Shown: positions 42,640 through 51,351, counted from the stretch's first letter. The stretch: DNA of 64,000 nt from Clostridia bacterium (GCA_017501885.1 JAFVWA010000198.1:32126-96125), one strand, 5' to 3'. The notes: generated by a model from the sequence alone, not told the origin. Numbers and translations: made by a program.

Positions 42640-44145
42640 ATGGAAGAAAAGAATTTAAACGCTTCCCCTGTGGAAGAACTTGATTTAAACGAAATATTAA
42701 GAATAAGGCGTGAAAAGTTGGACGCGTTAAAGAGCGCGGGCAAAAACCCTTATGAAAAAGTTAAATACGATAGGACGGCTTTTTCACAAGACATTAAGGA
42801 CAACTACGCTGAATACGAAAACCAAACGGTAGGCATTGCAGGTAGACTTATTTCTAAAAGAATTATGGGAAAAGCGTCTTTTGCCGTTATTTTAGACGGA
42901 AAGGGCACTATTCAATCATACCTTTCAATCAACGATTTGGGTGACGAATACACCGCGTTTAAGGACTTTGATATCGGCGATATAATCGGCATACAAGGTT
43001 TTGTTTTCACAACGAGAACGGGGGAAATCTCCGTTCACGCAAAGAGTGTGGAACTCTTATCAAAATCACTTTTACCATTGCCCGAAAAATATCACGGATT
43101 AAAGGACGAAGACACGAGATACCGTCAAAGAGAAGTAGATTTAATTGCTAACCCCGAAGTTAAGCGCACTTTTGAAGCGCGTTCTAAGATAATGAAAGCG
43201 ATAAGAAATTATCTTGACGGAGTTGGTTACTTAGAAGTAGACACCCCCGTTTTACAACCCCTTGAAATAGGCGCAGCGGCAAGACCATTCAAAACTCACC
43301 ACAACGCGCTCGACATTGATATGTTCCTTCGTATAGAAACCGAACTTTACTTAAAAAGACTTATCGTAGGTGGTTTTGACAGGGTTTACGAAGTGGGCAG
43401 AATTTTCCGTAACGAAGGTATGGACCGTTCTCATAACCCAGAGTTTACCACGGTTGAAATGTATCAAGCGTATAGCGACTACTTCGATATGATGAATCTT
43501 ATCGAAAACATGTATAAAACCATTACTCGTGAAGTTTGCGGATCAGACGTAATAAACTATCAAGGCGTAGAAATCGATATGGGCAAGCCTTGGGAAAGAC
43601 TTACCATGGTAGAAGCCGTTAAGAAGTATGCAGGCGTAGATTACAACGATTGGGCTACCGACGAACAGGCAAGGGCAGTTGCAAAGCAAATGCACGTGGA
43701 AGTTGACGAAGGCGAAGAAGCCACCAAAGGTCACGTTCTAATTGCATTCTTCGACGCATTTGTAGAAGAAAAGCTTATCCAACCTACCATTATCTACGAT
43801 TACCCCGTAGAAAACTCACCGCTTGCAAAGAGAAAGCCAACAAACCCTGCGTTTACCGAAAGATTTGAATACTTCATTTATGCAAGAGAAATGGGCAACG
43901 CGTTCTCCGAACTTAACGACCCAATCGACCAAAAGGAAAGATTTGTTAAGCAAGTAGAAGCAAAGCGCGCGAAAGGTGGAAACGATGCTAAGGTGGACGA
44001 AGATTTCGTTACCGCTTTAGAATACGGTATGCCTCCAACAGGCGGACTCGGATTTGGTGTGGACAGATTGGTTATGCTTTTAACCGATAGCGCGTCAATT
44101 AGAGATGTTATACTTTTCCCCACCATGAAACCCATTAAAAAATAA
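42640..44145 (+). CDS. lysS: Lysyl-tRNA synthetase (class II)
   Basis: A 501-residue class II synthetase. The N-terminal OB-fold anticodon-binding domain (about 60-160) is followed by motif 1 (GYLEVDTPVLQP), motif 2 (FRNEGMDRSHNPEFTTVEMYQAY) and motif 3 (GLGFGVDRLVML). Length is normal. It is in the greA operon, with a hypothetical membrane-protein gene 21 bp downstream. Confidence 0.97.
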   Translation: MEEKNLNASPVEELDLNEILRIRREKLDALKSAGKNPYEKVKYDRTAFSQDIKDNYAEYENQTVGIAGRLISKRIMGKASFAVILDGKGTIQSYLSINDLGDEYTAFKDFDIGDIIGIQGFVFTTRTGEISVHAKSVELLSKSLLPLPEKYHGLKDEDTRYRQREVDLIANPEVKRTFEARSKIMKAIRNYLDGVGYLEVDTPVLQPLEIGAAARPFKTHHNALDIDMFLRIETELYLKRLIVGGFDRVYEVGRIFRNEGMDRSHNPEFTTVEMYQAYSDYFDMMNLIENMYKTITREVCGSDVINYQGVEIDMGKPWERLTMVEAVKKYAGVDYNDWATDEQARAVAKQMHVEVDEGEEATKGHVLIAFFDAFVEEKLIQPTIIYDYPVENSPLAKRKPTNPAFTERFEYFIYAREMGNAFSELNDPIDQKERFVKQVEAKRAKGGNDAKVDEDFVTALEYGMPPTGGLGFGVDRLVMLLTDSASIRDVILFPTMKPIKK

Positions 44146-44166
44146 TCAAGGCGATAAACCTTAAAG

Positions 44167-45225
44167 ATGGATAACAAAATAACCAAAAGAAGATTCGTAG
44201 ACTTTTTATCCTACGAATGGATATTCGTTATAATAGTGTGCGTTGTCGCAATCTTTGGCTGGAACTTAATTTATACAGTTGCCGAGCCACGCCTTTCTAC
44301 TGGTCAAAAATTTAAGTTGATTTACGACGACGGCGTTTCCACTTCGTATATGCACAGCATAATAGAAGTGACTTATAACGCAGGCGACCAAAAATACGCT
44401 TATCTCGACCAACCTTACGGCGCGTTTAGTTACGACGTTATTAAGATGGAAACCGAAGGCATGTCTAACGGAATGGAAAACGAGTTGGGGCTTCGTTACG
44501 AAACCAAAGACGCAGACGTTTTGATTACTGACAGCTTGGCAAAGAAAACGTCTTCTAACCTAACGACTCGTAGGGTTAACAGCATAATCGAAACGTATAA
44601 AATGTGGTCTTTTAATAAAGCGGTAAAAGACGGCGACCTATACTTAGAAAAATTACTTAAAGACGACGTGGCAAAACATCAAGCAGGCGACCTTAACGAA
44701 AGTTATTCTTACGCTCAAATCGACCAAGCCAAGGTAAAATCTCTTTTCCTAAAAAGACAAGACGGGGATAATAGGTATCGCAAAGCCGAGCAGAAAAATC
44801 AAGGCATTAAGCAAGAATGCCAAAGAATAGAAATGCTTTGCCACGAGATAAGGTTTGCTAAGATGTTGCTTAGAGACCACCCCGAAGTCTTTTATACCTA
44901 CACTATTGGCGAACAAGGTTATAACCAAGCGGTAGAATACGGCAAAGACCAAAACTTAATCGGTAAAAACAAACAAATTCTCGACCAAAACAAGCAAAAG
45001 AACTTGACTGAATACGGTGTGGAAAAACTTTCTTACGGTATCAACTTAGAAAAACTCACCAACGGTTATGAGTTTTCTTCGGGCGACTTTTTTACCGACG
45101 ATTACGGCGAACATAAAAATCTCGTGATGCTATCTTTTGACTTTATTAGCGAGCAACCGCATTTGCAGTTTGAAAGTTTATCTTTTATGTGCACGGTAGT
45201 CCGTCTTTGCAGTTATATTGTATAA
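44167..45225 (+). CDS. Single-pass membrane protein of unknown function
   Basis: A 352-residue protein with one membrane segment (about 17-39) after a basic start (NKITKRRF), so most of it is outside the cell. The outer part is mixed alpha/beta with charged helices near residues 195-225. It lies between lysS and tmk with 21-bp and 9-bp gaps, so it is co-expressed with core genes. No family motif is recognised. A DxLIT-type segment recalls periplasmic-binding folds, but this is weak. Confidence 0.75.
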   Translation: MDNKITKRRFVDFLSYEWIFVIIVCVVAIFGWNLIYTVAEPRLSTGQKFKLIYDDGVSTSYMHSIIEVTYNAGDQKYAYLDQPYGAFSYDVIKMETEGMSNGMENELGLRYETKDADVLITDSLAKKTSSNLTTRRVNSIIETYKMWSFNKAVKDGDLYLEKLLKDDVAKHQAGDLNESYSYAQIDQAKVKSLFLKRQDGDNRYRKAEQKNQGIKQECQRIEMLCHEIRFAKMLLRDHPEVFYTYTIGEQGYNQAVEYGKDQNLIGKNKQILDQNKQKNLTEYGVEKLSYGINLEKLTNGYEFSSGDFFTDDYGEHKNLVMLSFDFISEQPHLQFESLSFMCTVVRLCSYIV

Positions 45226-45234
45226 GGTGAAATT

Positions 45235-45858
45235 ATGAAAGGAAAATTCGTTACTTTTGAAGGTTGTGAAGGGGTTGGCAAGTCCAAGCAAATTCACCTT
45301 TTAGAAGAATACTTAAAAGCAAACGGAATTAAATATTTTCTAACGAGAGAGCCGGGTGGCACTCCCGTTTCCGAACAAATAAGAAAGGTTATTTTAGACG
45401 GCTCTAATACGTCTATGACCGACGAGTGTGAAGCAATGCTTTACGCTTCTGCAAGAATACAGTTGTTAAAAGAAGAAATCAAACCGAGATTAGAACGCGG
45501 GGAACTCGTTTTATGCGATAGATATATAGACTCGTCTTTTGCATACCAAGCGTTCGCAAGGGGGCTTGGCGAAGAGTTTGTAGCAAACATAAACTCGTTC
45601 GCTATTCAAAACTTTGAACCCGACTGCACACTCTTTTTAAACCTTTCCCCAAAGGAAGCGTTTAAGAGAAAGGGCGGAGTGGACAAGAACGATAGATTAG
45701 AACTATCCGGCTTTGATTTTCACGAAAGAGTGTATAAAGGCTACCTAACACTTGCAGAGAAAAACCCCCACCGCATAGTTAGTATTGATGCAAGCGGTTC
45801 AAAAGAACAAACGCACGCAAAGATAATTAGCGCCCTTAAAGATAAAGGAATTATATGA
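45235..45858 (+). CDS. tmk: Thymidylate kinase
   Basis: A 207-residue kinase that phosphorylates dTMP to dTDP. FEGCEGVGKSKQ (8-19) is the P-loop, the DR(Y/H) motif appears as CDRYIDSSFAYQ, and TREPGGTPVSEQIR is the substrate loop. Normal length. It overlaps holB by 4 bp (ATGA), the common Bacillota arrangement. Confidence 0.96.
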   Translation: MKGKFVTFEGCEGVGKSKQIHLLEEYLKANGIKYFLTREPGGTPVSEQIRKVILDGSNTSMTDECEAMLYASARIQLLKEEIKPRLERGELVLCDRYIDSSFAYQAFARGLGEEFVANINSFAIQNFEPDCTLFLNLSPKEAFKRKGGVDKNDRLELSGFDFHERVYKGYLTLAEKNPHRIVSIDASGSKEQTHAKIISALKDKGII

Positions 45859-46835
45859 TAGATTTAAGTTCTCTCGTCAAAAGCACAAACGCTTATAAAA
45901 TAGTCAAAAGCGATAAAGAGCGTGGCAGACTTTCGCACGCTTACCTTATCGTTTGCGCTGACGGAGACAATCTTGAAGGCTATTTAAAAGAATTTGCAAA
46001 ATTATTCTTTTGTAAAAATGAAGGTTGCGGAGAGTGTAGAGAGTGTAAATTAATCGACCAAAAGATATACGCGGACGCACTTTTCTTGCCGAGAGAAGGC
46101 GAAAGTATATCGGCTGACGATATAACGGCACTCGTTCAAGACACCTTTGTAAAACCACTCGAAAGCGATAAAAAACTCTACGTTTTGTCAAACGCAGAGA
46201 GCATGAATGCCGTTTCGCAAAACAAACTACTAAAAACACTTGAAGAACCGCCCAAAAACGTGCATATTTTAATAGGCGCAACAGGTGAGTATTCGTTGCT
46301 TTCCACCGTTAAATCAAGGGTTAGAAAGTTAGAAATCCCACCTTTTTCAGCAAACGCGCTCTTTAACGCGCTTAAAGACGAGTGCCAAGATAGCGAAAAA
46401 CTTAAAGGCGCTATCGCTTGCTCTGACGGAACTTTGGGAAAAACGCTCGCGCTTTACAAAGACGAGAGCTTAATGAGTGTCATGGCGTTTGTAGAAGATA
46501 TGTTTATCAATATGCAGTCGAGCAGTCAAGTGTTAGAGTATTCTTATAAATTTAGCTTAGTCAAGTGCGAAATAGAAGAATTTTTATCGGTAACCGAACT
46601 TTTTGCAAGGGATATGCTCGTTTATATCTCGGGCGCAAAAGAGTTGGTTTTTAGCAAAAAAGAGATACAAAATTTATCGAGCGCCAAAGGGTTTACCCGC
46701 GGTGCGCTCATTGGTATTTTACAAGCAGTAGTGGACGCGAGAAAGCGATTAGACGCAAACTCAGGCAAAAATATGGTTTTAGAATGGCTACTGTTTAAGA
46801 TATTGGAGGAAAAATTCAAATGGCAAAAATTATAG
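45855..46835 (+). CDS. holB: DNA polymerase III delta-prime subunit
   Basis: A 326-residue clamp-loader subunit. The Cys module CKNEGCGECREC is present, the Walker A lysine is missing as expected of delta-prime, and the SRC-like sensor region is KSRVRKLEIPP; LLKTLEEPPKNVH is the family signature. It overlaps tmk by 4 bp and ricT by 16 bp, giving tight translational coupling. Confidence 0.93.
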   Translation: MIDLSSLVKSTNAYKIVKSDKERGRLSHAYLIVCADGDNLEGYLKEFAKLFFCKNEGCGECRECKLIDQKIYADALFLPREGESISADDITALVQDTFVKPLESDKKLYVLSNAESMNAVSQNKLLKTLEEPPKNVHILIGATGEYSLLSTVKSRVRKLEIPPFSANALFNALKDECQDSEKLKGAIACSDGTLGKTLALYKDESLMSVMAFVEDMFINMQSSSQVLEYSYKFSLVKCEIEEFLSVTELFARDMLVYISGAKELVFSKKEIQNLSSAKGFTRGALIGILQAVVDARKRLDANSGKNMVLEWLLFKILEEKFKWQKL

Positions 46836-47701
46836 GCGTAAAATTCAAGGATAATTCCAAAGTATATTATTTTTCGCCAGCAAACGATAAAGATCATTAT
46901 CCCCAAGGCTCAGGGGTAATAGTTGAAACGGCAAAGGGCGCAGAATACGGCAAGGTTGTTTTTGACGTTAGAGAAATTAGCGACGATAAACTTACCCACG
47001 CTCTTAAACCCGTTATAAGAAAGGCAACCCCAAAGGACGAAAAGAGTATAGAAGAAAACGAAAAGAAGATTCCCGAAACCATGAAGTTCGCAGAAGAGCA
47101 GATTGCAGAGATGAAACTCGACATGAAACTTATCAGTTGCGAATATTCGTTTGACGGCAAGAAACTTGTTTTCTTTTTCACGGCGGACAAGAGAGTTGAT
47201 TTTAGAGAACTCGTAAAAGTATTTGCATCTAAATTCCACACGAGGATTGAACTTCGTCAAGTGGGCATAAGAGACGAAACAAAAATACTCGGCGGAATCG
47301 CGCCTTGCGGAAGAACGTGTTGTTGCGCAGGCACTATCAACGAGTTTGGAAAGGTTACCATTAAAATGGCGAAAAACCAAGGCTTACACCTTAACCCAAG
47401 CAAGATAAGCGGACTTTGCGGAAGACTTATGTGTTGTTTAGAATACGAAAACGATTACTACGCAGAAGTTTATCCCAAAATGCCCAAGGTTGGCGGAACG
47501 GTTGGCACTCCCGAAGGAAACGGCATAGTAGTTTCAAACGATATGCTAAAACTTATTTCTAAAGTTAAAATTCAAAAGCCTGACGGTGGCGAAGTTTATA
47601 AAGATTTCCCCGTAGACGACCTTCAATTTAAGCGTGCTAAACCCGAAAAGGACGCTGACGACGATAATCAGGAATTATCTGACGATAAAATTTTAGAATA
47701 A
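46820..47701 (+). CDS. ricT: PSP1/RicT-like regulatory iron-sulfur protein
   Basis: A 293-residue homologue of B. subtilis RicT (YaaT). The PSP1 domain (about 65-150) is followed by the Cys-rich core: GIAPCGRTCCCAG and SGLCGRLMCCLEYE. In Bacillus it joins RicA and RicF in a complex that affects RNase Y and sporulation and carries an iron-sulfur cluster. The GGAGG site lies inside holB. Its place after tmk-holB is conserved. Confidence 0.93.
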   Translation: MAKIIGVKFKDNSKVYYFSPANDKDHYPQGSGVIVETAKGAEYGKVVFDVREISDDKLTHALKPVIRKATPKDEKSIEENEKKIPETMKFAEEQIAEMKLDMKLISCEYSFDGKKLVFFFTADKRVDFRELVKVFASKFHTRIELRQVGIRDETKILGGIAPCGRTCCCAGTINEFGKVTIKMAKNQGLHLNPSKISGLCGRLMCCLEYENDYYAEVYPKMPKVGGTVGTPEGNGIVVSNDMLKLISKVKIQKPDGGEVYKDFPVDDLQFKRAKPEKDADDDNQELSDDKILE

Positions 47702-47703
47702 TG

Positions 47704-47732
47704 TTGACAAATCTAAAAAGTTGTTCTAAAAT
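47704..47732 (+). promoter_or_regulatory. sigma-A promoter of the ferredoxin gene
   Basis: TTGACA (47704-47709) and TAAAAT (47727-47732), 17-bp spacer, starting only 3 bp after the ricT stop codon. Confidence 0.75.
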
Positions 47733-47765
47733 AGTAAAAGAGAATTTTTTTAGGAGGCTATTCCA

Positions 47766-47936
47766 ATGGCTTATAAAATTAGTGATGCTTGTATTTCATG
47801 TGGCGCTTGTGCAGACACTTGTCCTACCGGTGCTATTAGCGAAGGCGAAACCCAATTCGTAATTGATGCAGATGTTTGCGTTAGCTGTGGCGCTTGTGCT
47901 GGCGGTTGCCCCGTAGAAGCAATTTCCGAAGAATAA
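47766..47936 (+). CDS. 2[4Fe-4S] ferredoxin
   Basis: A 56-residue clostridial-type ferredoxin. Two CxxCxxCxxxCP motifs are complete ([12 protein letters not shown] and [12 protein letters not shown]), each binding one cubane cluster. It is a low-potential electron carrier of fermentative metabolism. AGGAG lies before the ATG, and its own promoter and terminator show that it is expressed as an abundant single-gene transcript inserted in the core operon. Confidence 0.96.
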   Translation: MAYKISDACISCGACADTCPTGAISEGETQFVIDADVCVSCGACAGGCPVEAISEE

Positions 47937-47953
47937 TTCAGAAATAAAAGCAT

Positions 47954-47981
47954 TAAGGCACGAAAGAATTTTCGTGCCTTA
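47954..47981 (+). terminator. Intrinsic terminator of the ferredoxin gene
   Basis: TAAGGCACGAAA, GAAT loop, TTTCGTGCCTTA, then CTTTTTA. Confidence 0.85.
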
Positions 47982-47999
47982 CTTTTTACTATTTAAGTT

Positions 48000-48665
48000 A
48001 TGATTAAAGCAGAACTACTTTCTCCCAGCGGAATAAAAGTTTATCAAGACGACGAGGGTTATTGTTTTACTTCGGACGCCCTTTTGCTATCCCGTTTTGC
48101 AACCGTAAAAAAGGGGGATAATATCGCAGACTTTTGTTCGGGGAGTGGAGTAATTGCCTTTAATATTTACGACCAGTATAAAGACTTAATAAAGAGCGCA
48201 ACGCTTTTTGAAATGCAACAGCCGTTATACGATTTATCACTTTTGTCTATAAAAGAAAACGGCTTGGAAGAAAAGTTTACTGCTATTAATGTAAAAGTTC
48301 AAGATATAGACGCTTGTTTTAACGAAAGGTTTTCGCTAATCACTTGCAACCCGCCTTATATGAAAGCAGACGGCGGAGAAAATAAATTTAACCCCCAAAT
48401 AGCAATTTGCAGGGCAGAACTTTATCTTGAGTTGGAAGAACTTATAAAAGCCGTTTCAAAGTGTTTAAAATTTGGCGGTAGGTTTGCCATGGTGCATAGG
48501 GCGGAAAGACTTACCGATACTTTTGCGCTTATGCGTAAATTCAATATCGAACCTAAAAGGCTTCAACTCGTTCAAGCAAAAGGCAAAGCCCCATACCTAT
48601 TTATGGTAGAAGGTGTTAAAGGCGGAAAGAGTGGTCTTAAAGTTTTACCAAATTTAGATAATTAA
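48000..48665 (+). CDS. tRNA1(Val) (adenine-N6)-methyltransferase family protein (TrmN6/YabB-like)
   Basis: A 221-residue class I methyltransferase. ADFCSGSGVIAFNI is the SAM-binding motif I and TCNPPYM is the NPPY catalytic motif of N6-adenine enzymes. The conserved place before rsmI matches yabB in B. subtilis. The ATG at 48000 lacks a strong ribosome site. It is separated from rsmI by 10 bp. Confidence 0.87.
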   Translation: MIKAELLSPSGIKVYQDDEGYCFTSDALLLSRFATVKKGDNIADFCSGSGVIAFNIYDQYKDLIKSATLFEMQQPLYDLSLLSIKENGLEEKFTAINVKVQDIDACFNERFSLITCNPPYMKADGGENKFNPQIAICRAELYLELEELIKAVSKCLKFGGRFAMVHRAERLTDTFALMRKFNIEPKRLQLVQAKGKAPYLFMVEGVKGGKSGLKVLPNLDN

Positions 48666-48675
48666 GGAGAGTTTT

Positions 48676-49470
48676 ATGTTGTATCTCGTAGCAACCCCAA
48701 TAGGTAACCTTAAAGATATTTCTTTAAGGGCTTTGGAAGTGCTTAAAAGCGTAGATGAAATCGCGTGCGAAGACACTAGGCATTCCTTAACCCTTCTTAA
48801 AGCATACGACATATCAAAACCGCTTTTTTCCTATCATAAGTTTAACGAAAGGGAAAGCGGACAAAAACTTATTGAAAAACTAAAAAGTGGAAAAAACATC
48901 GCGCTCATCACCGATGCTGGTATGCCGGTGGTGTCAGACCCAGGCAATATTTTAGTTAATATGCTCATTGAAAACGACTTAGAATATACCGTAATTCCAG
49001 GCGCATGCGCATTCGTAAGCGCGCTTGCTTTAAGCGGAATGGACGCAAGTAAGTTTTGTTTTTTGGGCTTTTTACCGCAAAAGCAAGGGGAGAGAGTAGA
49101 GTTTTTGCAAAAATATAAAGACTTACAAGCAACCTTAATTTTCTATTCTGCTCCGCACGACGTTGTAAAGGACGTTCAAACGCTATTCTCCGTTTTGGGC
49201 GAAAGACAGGCGGTTGCCGTTAAAGAAATTACAAAATTGCACGAAAGAGTAGAGCGTTTTAACTTAAAAGACGGCTATCCGTCAGAGCCGAAAGGCGAAT
49301 ACGTTATATTAGTAGAAGGCGCGTCCCCCCAAGAAAAAAACAAGGACTTAACCGACTATGAACTTATTCAAAAGTATATAAACGAAGGCTTAGATAAAAA
49401 AAGCGCACTTAAAAAAGTGGCTAAGGAAAGAGATATTCCAAAATCAGAACTTTATAAATTAACTATCTAA
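48676..49470 (+). CDS. rsmI: 16S rRNA (cytidine1402-2'-O)-methyltransferase
   Basis: A 264-residue SAM-dependent enzyme that methylates C1402 of 16S rRNA. YLVATPIGNLKDISLRALE (3-21) and CEDTRHS are the family signature; DAGMPVVSDPG is the SAM-binding loop; PHDVVKDV and AVKEITKLHE follow. Length is normal. AAGGAG precedes the ATG and a terminator follows. Confidence 0.96.
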   Translation: MLYLVATPIGNLKDISLRALEVLKSVDEIACEDTRHSLTLLKAYDISKPLFSYHKFNERESGQKLIEKLKSGKNIALITDAGMPVVSDPGNILVNMLIENDLEYTVIPGACAFVSALALSGMDASKFCFLGFLPQKQGERVEFLQKYKDLQATLIFYSAPHDVVKDVQTLFSVLGERQAVAVKEITKLHERVERFNLKDGYPSEPKGEYVILVEGASPQEKNKDLTDYELIQKYINEGLDKKSALKKVAKERDIPKSELYKLTI

Positions 49471-49496
49471 AAAGTGGGTTTTTGCCCACTTTTTTG
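49469..49496 (+). terminator. Intrinsic terminator of rsmI
   Basis: AAAAAGTGGG (49469-49478), TTTTTG loop, CCCACTTTTT (49485-49494). Confidence 0.87.
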
Positions 49497-49589
49497 CTTG
49501 TTTTTCGCCAAAATCAACATAAGCAAAATTAAAAGGAAATTGCTGGTAAAAATTGTTAAAAAAAATTTTAAAAAAGCGGTGAAAAACGC

Positions 49590-49618
49590 TTGCAAAAATT
49601 TGTCGAAAAGTGTATATT
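49590..49618 (+). promoter_or_regulatory. Promoter of the putative structured RNA
   Basis: TTGCAA (49590-49595) and TATATT (49613-49618), 17-bp spacer. The start point would be near 49625, right before a GAAAGG-AAAA-CCTTTC hairpin (49628-49643). Confidence 0.55.
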
Positions 49619-49623
49619 ATCCT

Positions 49624-49935
49624 TGTCGAAAGGAAAACCTTTCATGTATTAGCTCATCATTTTCCCCCTTATCATATATTATTCAGGAAGCAATGGCTCG
49701 TAGTCGTTGCTTTTTGAATTTTTTAAGGGATTATAAACTTCGCGTGGCATCGTTACTGATTCGCCAAAACAATCTCGATGACCAGGCGGTCTATCTCGTC
49801 TGTTTTGGCTCTCGAGCCTCCCCACGCTCGTTTCTAATCCCTTAAAACAAAGAATTGTCTTACTCGTTTCTAATCTCTTAAAACCAAGAATTGTCGTGCT
49901 CGTTTCTGAAAGGCTTAATCGCATGATGAGCCTTG
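49624..49935 (+). ncRNA. Putative structured non-coding RNA of about 300 nt, class not recognised
   Basis: The 572-bp gap between rsmI and the next gene has no convincing ORF but dense base-pairing. GCTCATCAT (49652-49660) pairs with ATGATGAGC (49923-49931), closing the whole region. Inside are AAGCAA/TTGCTT (49688-49693, 49707-49712) and a long arm: AAGGGATTA (49725-49733) with TAATCCCTT (49835-49843), GCGTGG with CCACGC, GCCAAAACA with TGTTTTGGC, and an apex GACC-AGGC-GGTC. Three 36-bp repeats follow. It does not match RNase P, tmRNA, SRP RNA or 6S RNA signatures that I know. The strand follows from the promoter; a mobile-element remnant is the alternative. Confidence 0.5.
49827..49910 (+). 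repeat. Tandem 36-bp repeat, about 2.3 copies
   Basis: Units beginning CTCGTTTCT start at 49827, 49863 and 49899, exactly 36 bp apart. The first two agree along their length (AATCCCTTAAAACAAAG / AATCTCTTAAAACCAAG, then AATTGTC), while the third keeps only the first nine bases. The first unit also forms the 3' side of the long RNA arm. Confidence 0.8.
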
Positions 49936-49982
49936 TTCTACTCTCTTCTAAACTGTTTAAACATTATATATTTGCATTTATC

Positions 49983-50011
49983 TTGCAAAAGTTGGGGAAA
50001 AGTGGTATCAT
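49983..50011 (+). promoter_or_regulatory. sigma-A promoter of the C_GCAxxG_C_C gene
   Basis: TTGCAA (49983-49988) and TATCAT (50006-50011), 17-bp spacer. Confidence 0.55.
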
Positions 50012-50042
50012 ATTATAAGCGAAAACAAAAGGAGAGATTATT

Positions 50043-50483
50043 ATGGGCGAAAAAGGTAAACTTGCCGAGCAAATTTTTGCTACGGGCAAAAACTGTTCTC
50101 AAACAGTAGTTTTAGCATTTAAAGACGAATTAGGACTTCCCGAAGACCTTATCAAGAAGATTTCTATTGGCTTTGGTGGTGGGTTTGGCCGTCAACGTGA
50201 AGTTTGTGGTGCCATTTCAGGAATGACTATGATTTTAAGTTATTTGCTATCTGACGGAGAAGACAAACTTGCAAATTATAAAATCATTCAAGAAGCGTGT
50301 GCAGAGTTCAAAAAAGAGTTTGGCACTATCATTTGCGCTGAACTTTTAGACGGTATTCCCGTTGATAAGTTACCAAAACCAGAAGAAAGGACAAAGGAAT
50401 ACTATGAAAAACGTCCTTGCTCGGAAATATGTGCAGTTGCTGCTGATATAACAAAAAAATTTCTTGACAAATATAAAAAGTAA
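50043..50483 (+). CDS. C_GCAxxG_C_C-family redox-type protein
   Basis: A 146-residue protein with the family's cysteine pattern: FATGKNCSQTV (Cys18), FGGGFGRQREVCGAISGM (the CGAxxG core), a further Cys in FGTIICAELL and C-terminal Cys in RPCSEIC. The family is widespread in anaerobes, sometimes linked to molybdenum or iron-sulfur metabolism, with no settled function. AGGAG lies 8 nt before the ATG and it is monocistronic. Confidence 0.9.
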   Translation: MGEKGKLAEQIFATGKNCSQTVVLAFKDELGLPEDLIKKISIGFGGGFGRQREVCGAISGMTMILSYLLSDGEDKLANYKIIQEACAEFKKEFGTIICAELLDGIPVDKLPKPEERTKEYYEKRPCSEICAVAADITKKFLDKYKK

Positions 50484-50485
50484 TA

Positions 50486-50517
50486 AAAAATCCCATCGCT
50501 TTGTCGATGGGATTTTT
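50486..50517. terminator. Bidirectional intrinsic terminator
   Basis: AAAAATCCCATCG, 6-nt loop, CGATGGGATTTTT, between convergent genes. Confidence 0.9.
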
Positions 50518-50518
50518 G

Positions 50519-51247
50519 TTATCGTAATAGTCTATCAATAAACGCGTGGTTTAAGTTTTTAGAGTCGAGCAAGATAAACACGTCCACGCTTCCAAAATCA
50601 TAATCGGTAAATGAATCTGAAGACGTTTTTGCGCCAAAACTTAAATATGCTCTGATAAGCGGTGGTAAATTTCTCTTTATTTCCGCTTGATTTAGTTGGT
50701 CTTTGGGAATTAAAGACACTTGTTTTTCTTCTAAAGATTTAATTGCGTATTCGCCTGTTGAGTGAAAGTGCGCTAAATAGGAAAGTTCGCTTGCGAAAAC
50801 GTTTTTATCAGTTCCAAAAAAACTTGCTTCGCCAATCATGAAACGGTAGTTTTTGTCTAATAAGTATTTTAAGACAAACTTAAACAAAAGCATAAGCACG
50901 ATAGAGTTGCGATAATCTTTATGAATTACCGCGCGCGAAAGTTCGGCTATGCTTTCTCCGCTTGCTTTTAAGGCGGATATATCGAACTCGTCTTCACAAA
51001 CGAAGCGTTCGCCTTTTGGCAACTGGTCGCTCGTTATAATTCTATAACACCCAACCACTTTTCCCGTTTGGTTGTCAATGCAAATAGCGTGCTTTGCGAA
51101 AGCGTCCGCAGGAGTAATATCAAGCTCGCTTTGAAGTTGCAGTTCGGGACGAAAATCTTTAAGCATGTGATGATATCTTAAAGAATAAGTCATTTGTTTT
51201 TCGTTGTCGTTTTCAGCAAATTTTACTATAAATCTTTCTTTTTCCAT
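50519..51247 (-). CDS. GNAT-fold N-acyltransferase, OlsB-like
   Basis: A 242-residue protein. FIVKFAENDNEKQMTYSLRYH at the N-terminus, GKVVGCYRI and ELSRAVIHKDYRNS are the signature of the acyl-ACP-dependent N-acyltransferase branch of GNAT proteins (OlsB and the N-terminal part of hemolysin-type acyltransferases). It would acylate an amine, for example ornithine, to make a lyso-aminolipid. The partner OlsA acyltransferase is not next to it, so the product is uncertain. Confidence 0.78.
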   Translation of the reverse strand: MEKERFIVKFAENDNEKQMTYSLRYHHMLKDFRPELQLQSELDITPADAFAKHAICIDNQTGKVVGCYRIITSDQLPKGERFVCEDEFDISALKASGESIAELSRAVIHKDYRNSIVLMLLFKFVLKYLLDKNYRFMIGEASFFGTDKNVFASELSYLAHFHSTGEYAIKSLEEKQVSLIPKDQLNQAEIKRNLPPLIRAYLSFGAKTSSDSFTDYDFGSVDVFILLDSKNLNHAFIDRLLR

Positions 51248-51321
51248 AATATCGCCTTCTTAAATATAGTTTAGCAATTAAAACCTTAAAAAGCAAGCGC
51301 TTTTCAATTTTTTTATAGTTA

Positions 51322-51351
51322 TTGACAAACTGTCTCTGGCTGTGGTATTCT
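51322..51351 (+). promoter_or_regulatory. sigma-A promoter of the DegV-family gene
   Basis: TTGACA (51322-51327) and TATTCT (51346-51351), 18-bp spacer. Confidence 0.6.

Noticed and set aside
49724..49843. SRP (4.5S) RNA
   Set aside because: The apex GACC-AGGC-GGTC lacks the GGAA tetraloop and the asymmetric AGCAG loop required for SRP54 binding.
49474..49845. A 123-codon plus-strand ORF in the 49.5 kb gap
   Set aside because: No ribosome site, composition unlike neighbours (start runs through the rsmI terminator), and it overlaps strongly paired RNA structure.
49827..49910. CRISPR array
   Set aside because: The 36-bp units are directly adjacent without spacers, only about 2.3 copies, and no cas genes are present.
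49679..49924. An 81-codon minus-strand ORF with a 12-residue repeat
   Set aside because: The repeat is just the 36-bp DNA repeat read in frame; no ribosome site or family resemblance.
49624..49935. Retron msr-msd RNA (complementary ends plus a long hairpin)
   Set aside because: No reverse transcriptase gene in the vicinity; the next gene is a redox protein.
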